A stretch of DNA of 13,058 nt from Flavobacteriaceae bacterium UBA6231 (lineage in GTDB: Bacteria > Bacteroidota > Bacteroidia > Flavobacteriales > Flavobacteriaceae), in NCBI GenBank assembly GCA_002441545.1, contig DJWL01000003.1, positions 1 through 13,058 of the forward strand, read 5' to 3'. How positions within the stretch are numbered: the stretch's first letter is position 1; each line of letters opens with the position of its first letter. Position numbers and translations under genes: made by a program. Below, piece by piece: positions 10,622-13,058 of the stretch. The notes under the pieces are model-generated. The model searched no databases and was not told the DNA's origin. It saw only the letters and a program-made list of their open reading frames with translations.

Positions 10622-13037
10622 GCCCACCGCCGCCGCCAAAACGATTGTCATAGCTGCCTATAAGAGATACGTTTCTCGATAAAAAATACTCTGCACCTGC
10701 ACTCCAAACTGTTTCGGAAGTGAAATCCTTATTTACAGGCAGGTTGTTTACAAATCCTAAATCTATTTGGTACTCGTAATAGCCAAAAACAGAAAACCTT
10801 GGGAACAACATGATACTTCGGCCAACACCAATCCTAGTCCTAAGTTGGCTATCAATACGGGCATCTAGGCTAAAAAGAAATGGTGTTAAGTAGCGTAAGC
10901 CAACAACACCTATGGTCTTGAATTCATCAAAACTGTCTTTAGTTTTATTTTCAATATTGACACCTCCAAAAACACGCAAATAATCATGCAGATAGTATTC
11001 ATAGGTTGCCTCGGCCTCTAAATTTTTGTTCCAGCCATATTCAAACGATAGGTTAAATTGATTCCTAATATTCGAACTGATGACATTTAGAGCCGTTGTA
11101 TGTGAAGCGGCATCTACCATGCCCCACGAGTACCATTTATCTGTCTCTTCAATAATTTTAGAAACTGGAAAATCATTCATTCTTGGGTCTCTTGGCGTAT
11201 CATAAGACACTACTCTTGCCATACCTCCCATCATGTGATAAAGGATGTGACAGTGAAAAAACCAATCGCCATACTCGTCGCCATTATTACCATAAAATTC
11301 AATGGTTACCTTTTGCATTGGTGGTACATTTACCGTGTGCTTTAATGGTGAGTACTCGCCATTTTTATTTAGTACTCTAAAGAAATGCCCGTGAAGGTGC
11401 ATGGGGTGGTGCATCATGGTAAGGTTATTGAATGTTATTCGGGTTACTTCCTTATTGCTTATCTTAATTTTATCTGCTTCAGACAATGGCACCCCGTTCA
11501 TACTCCAGATATAACGGTTCATATTTCCGGTAAGGTTCAGCAATATTTCCTTTACGGGAACATTCTTGTCATAGGTGGTTATATCGGGTGACTTCAAAAA
11601 ATCATAATTGTATTCCGCAAACAAATCCATTCCTTCCATTTTCATCCCAGCCATAGTATCCATTCCCATGGTATCTTTTTGCATATTCCTTGCCATACCT
11701 TTCATTTTTGTATGGTCTATGGCCGTTGTGTCCTTTGGCATTTCCATGTTCATGTCATCCATTTTCATGCCCTGCATCTTGTCCTGTTGCATCGAATCTT
11801 TTTTCATCTCCATGCCTTGCATTTTGGAATGGCCCATATTTTTCATAGCATCATCTTTCATTTCGGAATTACCCATATCCATTCCTTGCATCTTATCCAT
11901 CTGCATCCCATATTCTTCTTTCATTTTATAGCGTTCATCTTTTTTAGGGCGATATTTTAAGGCATGCGCGCCCATTTTCATGTCCATCTTTGCCATTTTC
12001 TGCATCATGCCAATCTTATCTGGCCTCGGAACAATCTCTGCAGGCAGTACTTCCCCTTTTCCAAGAAAAGCAGATGCAATACCAGAGCCATCCTGTGCCG
12101 TGATTCTAAATTCTATTTTTCCTTCTTCTGGAATGGTTACAATAAAATCGTAGGTTCCTGCAATAGCTATGAATGTTTTGTTCTTTTTAACAGGCACAAC
12201 ATCAAGACCATCAGCTGAAACTAAAAGTGGGTCTCCTCCTCCAAAAGTCATCCAAAAAGAGGTAGAAGCGCCCCCATCTATAATTCTCAATCGGACTTTC
12301 TCACCAGGTTCAAAATCGGGATAATCAATACTTTTTTCACCATTTATCAAAAAAGCAGGATAATACACATCGGCTATATCGGCACCTTCCATGCGCTGTC
12401 TCCAAAAATTTAATTGAGCTCCCAAGGCACCTCGTTTAATTACTCGGTTCAATGGGGTAGCCGTTCCTTTTCTAATGCCGTACCATTCATTGCCTCGTTT
12501 AAGATTGCGAAGTACATTCATTGGTTTTTCGTTGGTCCAATCAGACAACATTAAAACCAGTTCTTTGTCATACTCCAATATTTCTTCTTTTGGATGAATG
12601 ACTATAGAACCATACACCCCACTTTGTTCTTGCAACATGGTGTGGGAATGGTACCAATAGGTTCCTGATTGTTTTATAGGAAATTCGTATTTCTGTGTAT
12701 GCCCAGGTTCTATGGGGGGTGTTGTTAAATAGGGTACGCCATCATAAAAATTAGGTAATAACAAACCATGCCAATGCACAGAGGTTTCTTCGCTCATTTC
12801 ATTTTTTACGTAAATGACTGCGTATTCGCCTTCCGTGAATTTTAAGGTTGGCCCCGGAATACCACCATTAATGGTCATGCCCTTAACTTCTTTCCCGGCT
12901 TTGTTGACCATTTCCTCACGAAGTGTTATGACATATTCCTTTATAGGTAGATAATCAATATTACCCTCCAAGGACTGTCCGAGAACTGAACTTAATGGGA
13001 TTAGTAATAAGATTATTATATATTTTAAGTGATTCAT
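10605..13037 (-). CDS. Multicopper oxidase (CopA/PcoA type) with Met-rich linker and CopB-like C-terminal barrel
   Basis: An 810-residue exported protein (signal peptide about 1-20, before QSLEG). Cupredoxin copper ligands appear in the classical order: HWHG (88-91), WYHSH (128-132), HPMHLHGHFF (544-553) and HCHILYHMMGGM (595-606), in which C596 with H544, H601 and M606 would form the T1 copper and the HxH pairs the trinuclear centre. Known enzymes of this kind oxidise Cu(I) in the periplasm. A Met-rich region (344-470) sits between domains 2 and 3. After the last ligand a tail of about 175 residues (634-810), with alternating strands and a terminal Phe, resembles the PcoB/CopB outer-membrane barrel, so the oxidase would be anchored there. 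The promoter is beyond the right edge; 21 bases of AT-rich leader remain in view. Confidence 0.9.
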   Translation of the reverse strand: MNHLKYIIILLLIPLSSVLGQSLEGNIDYLPIKEYVITLREEMVNKAGKEVKGMTINGGIPGPTLKFTEGEYAVIYVKNEMSEETSVHWHGLLLPNFYDGVPYLTTPPIEPGHTQKYEFPIKQSGTYWYHSHTMLQEQSGVYGSIVIHPKEEILEYDKELVLMLSDWTNEKPMNVLRNLKRGNEWYGIRKGTATPLNRVIKRGALGAQLNFWRQRMEGADIADVYYPAFLINGEKSIDYPDFEPGEKVRLRIIDGGASTSFWMTFGGGDPLLVSADGLDVVPVKKNKTFIAIAGTYDFIVTIPEEGKIEFRITAQDGSGIASAFLGKGEVLPAEIVPRPDKIGMMQKMAKMDMKMGAHALKYRPKKDERYKMKEEYGMQMDKMQGMDMGNSEMKDDAMKNMGHSKMQGMEMKKDSMQQDKMQGMKMDDMNMEMPKDTTAIDHTKMKGMARNMQKDTMGMDTMAGMKMEGMDLFAEYNYDFLKSPDITTYDKNVPVKEILLNLTGNMNRYIWSMNGVPLSEADKIKISNKEVTRITFNNLTMMHHPMHLHGHFFRVLNKNGEYSPLKHTVNVPPMQKVTIEFYGNNGDEYGDWFFHCHILYHMMGGMARVVSYDTPRDPRMNDFPVSKIIEETDKWYSWGMVDAASHTTALNVISSNIRNQFNLSFEYGWNKNLEAEATYEYYLHDYLRVFGGVNIENKTKDSFDEFKTIGVVGLRYLTPFLFSLDARIDSQLRTRIGVGRSIMLFPRFSVFGYYEYQIDLGFVNNLPVNKDFTSETVWSAGAEYFLSRNVSLIGSYDNRFGGGGGLSARF
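11628..12008 (-). repeat. Met-rich repeat region of the multicopper oxidase
   Basis: Codons 344-470 of the oxidase repeat a degenerate unit of the form K-M-Q-G-M-x-M: MQGMDMG, MQGMEMK, MQGMKMD, MKGMARN and MAGMKME follow one another with Lys/Asp spacers. About a third of residues are Met and few are Cys. Such stretches bind Cu(I) and Ag(I) in PcoA, CueO and CopA proteins and feed the oxidation site. The repeat may expand or contract by slippage or recombination. Confidence 0.8.
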
Positions 13038-13058
13038 TTTTTTATAATTTAAAGTGTT

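Noticed and set aside
11608..11960. Plus-strand Ile/Pro/Cys/Phe-rich and His-rich open frames
   Set aside because: They are the antisense of the Met-rich repeat of the oxidase; the ATG repeats read as CAT on the other strand.

Overview
The window is an AT-rich accessory stretch from a member of the Bacteroidota, most likely a marine or environmental flavobacterium. The evidence is the low GC content, a TTTG-N19-TAnnTTTG promoter of Bacteroidota type at 1240-1270, weak A-rich leaders in place of strong Shine-Dalgarno sites, and families typical of flavobacteria (MerTP fusion, GDCCVxC protein, DUF3347 pairs, HMA-AraC regulator). Every gene I could support lies on the minus strand, so transcription runs from the right edge to the left edge. 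I saw no tRNA, rRNA, CRISPR array, integrase or transposase.

Right part (13037 to 7223), copper module: a multicopper oxidase with a Met-rich linker and a CopB-like barrel tail; a five-helix membrane protein of unknown role; a small coiled-coil ORF interrupted by a stop; remnants of a barrel-type 3' end; a SHOCT membrane protein; a DUF302 protein; two DUF3347 copper-binding proteins flanking a CxxCH haem-binding protein; and a hairpin plus T-tract terminator at 7223-7269. These gene products would bind, oxidise or buffer copper in the periplasm and at the outer membrane.

Middle part (6946 to 5280): a UbiE-like methyltransferase, a 28-residue lipoprotein overlapping it by ATGA, a 46-residue Cys-Cys membrane protein and a two-pore-helix-type K+ channel form a tight operon. 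Upstream lies a start-less paralogue of the Cys-Cys protein. Three of these small genes are too short for ordinary gene calling. The set looks co-inherited but I cannot name its function.

Centre-left (5227 to 1376): an orphan HhH plus ExE-type nuclease (possible defence gene), an exported YceI-like protein, a frameshifted and stop-interrupted small gene, and an operon of two overlapping tiny membrane proteins followed by an AraC regulator with an N-terminal CxxC metal-binding domain. A TPMT-like methyltransferase follows.

Left end (1270 to 1): a mercury module. An ArsR-type repressor with a CVC metal site, probably leaderless, overlaps merTP by ATGA, and merTP abuts a GDCCVxC protein. MerTP carries an in-frame palindromic insert. 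No MerA or MerB is visible; these may lie beyond the left edge.
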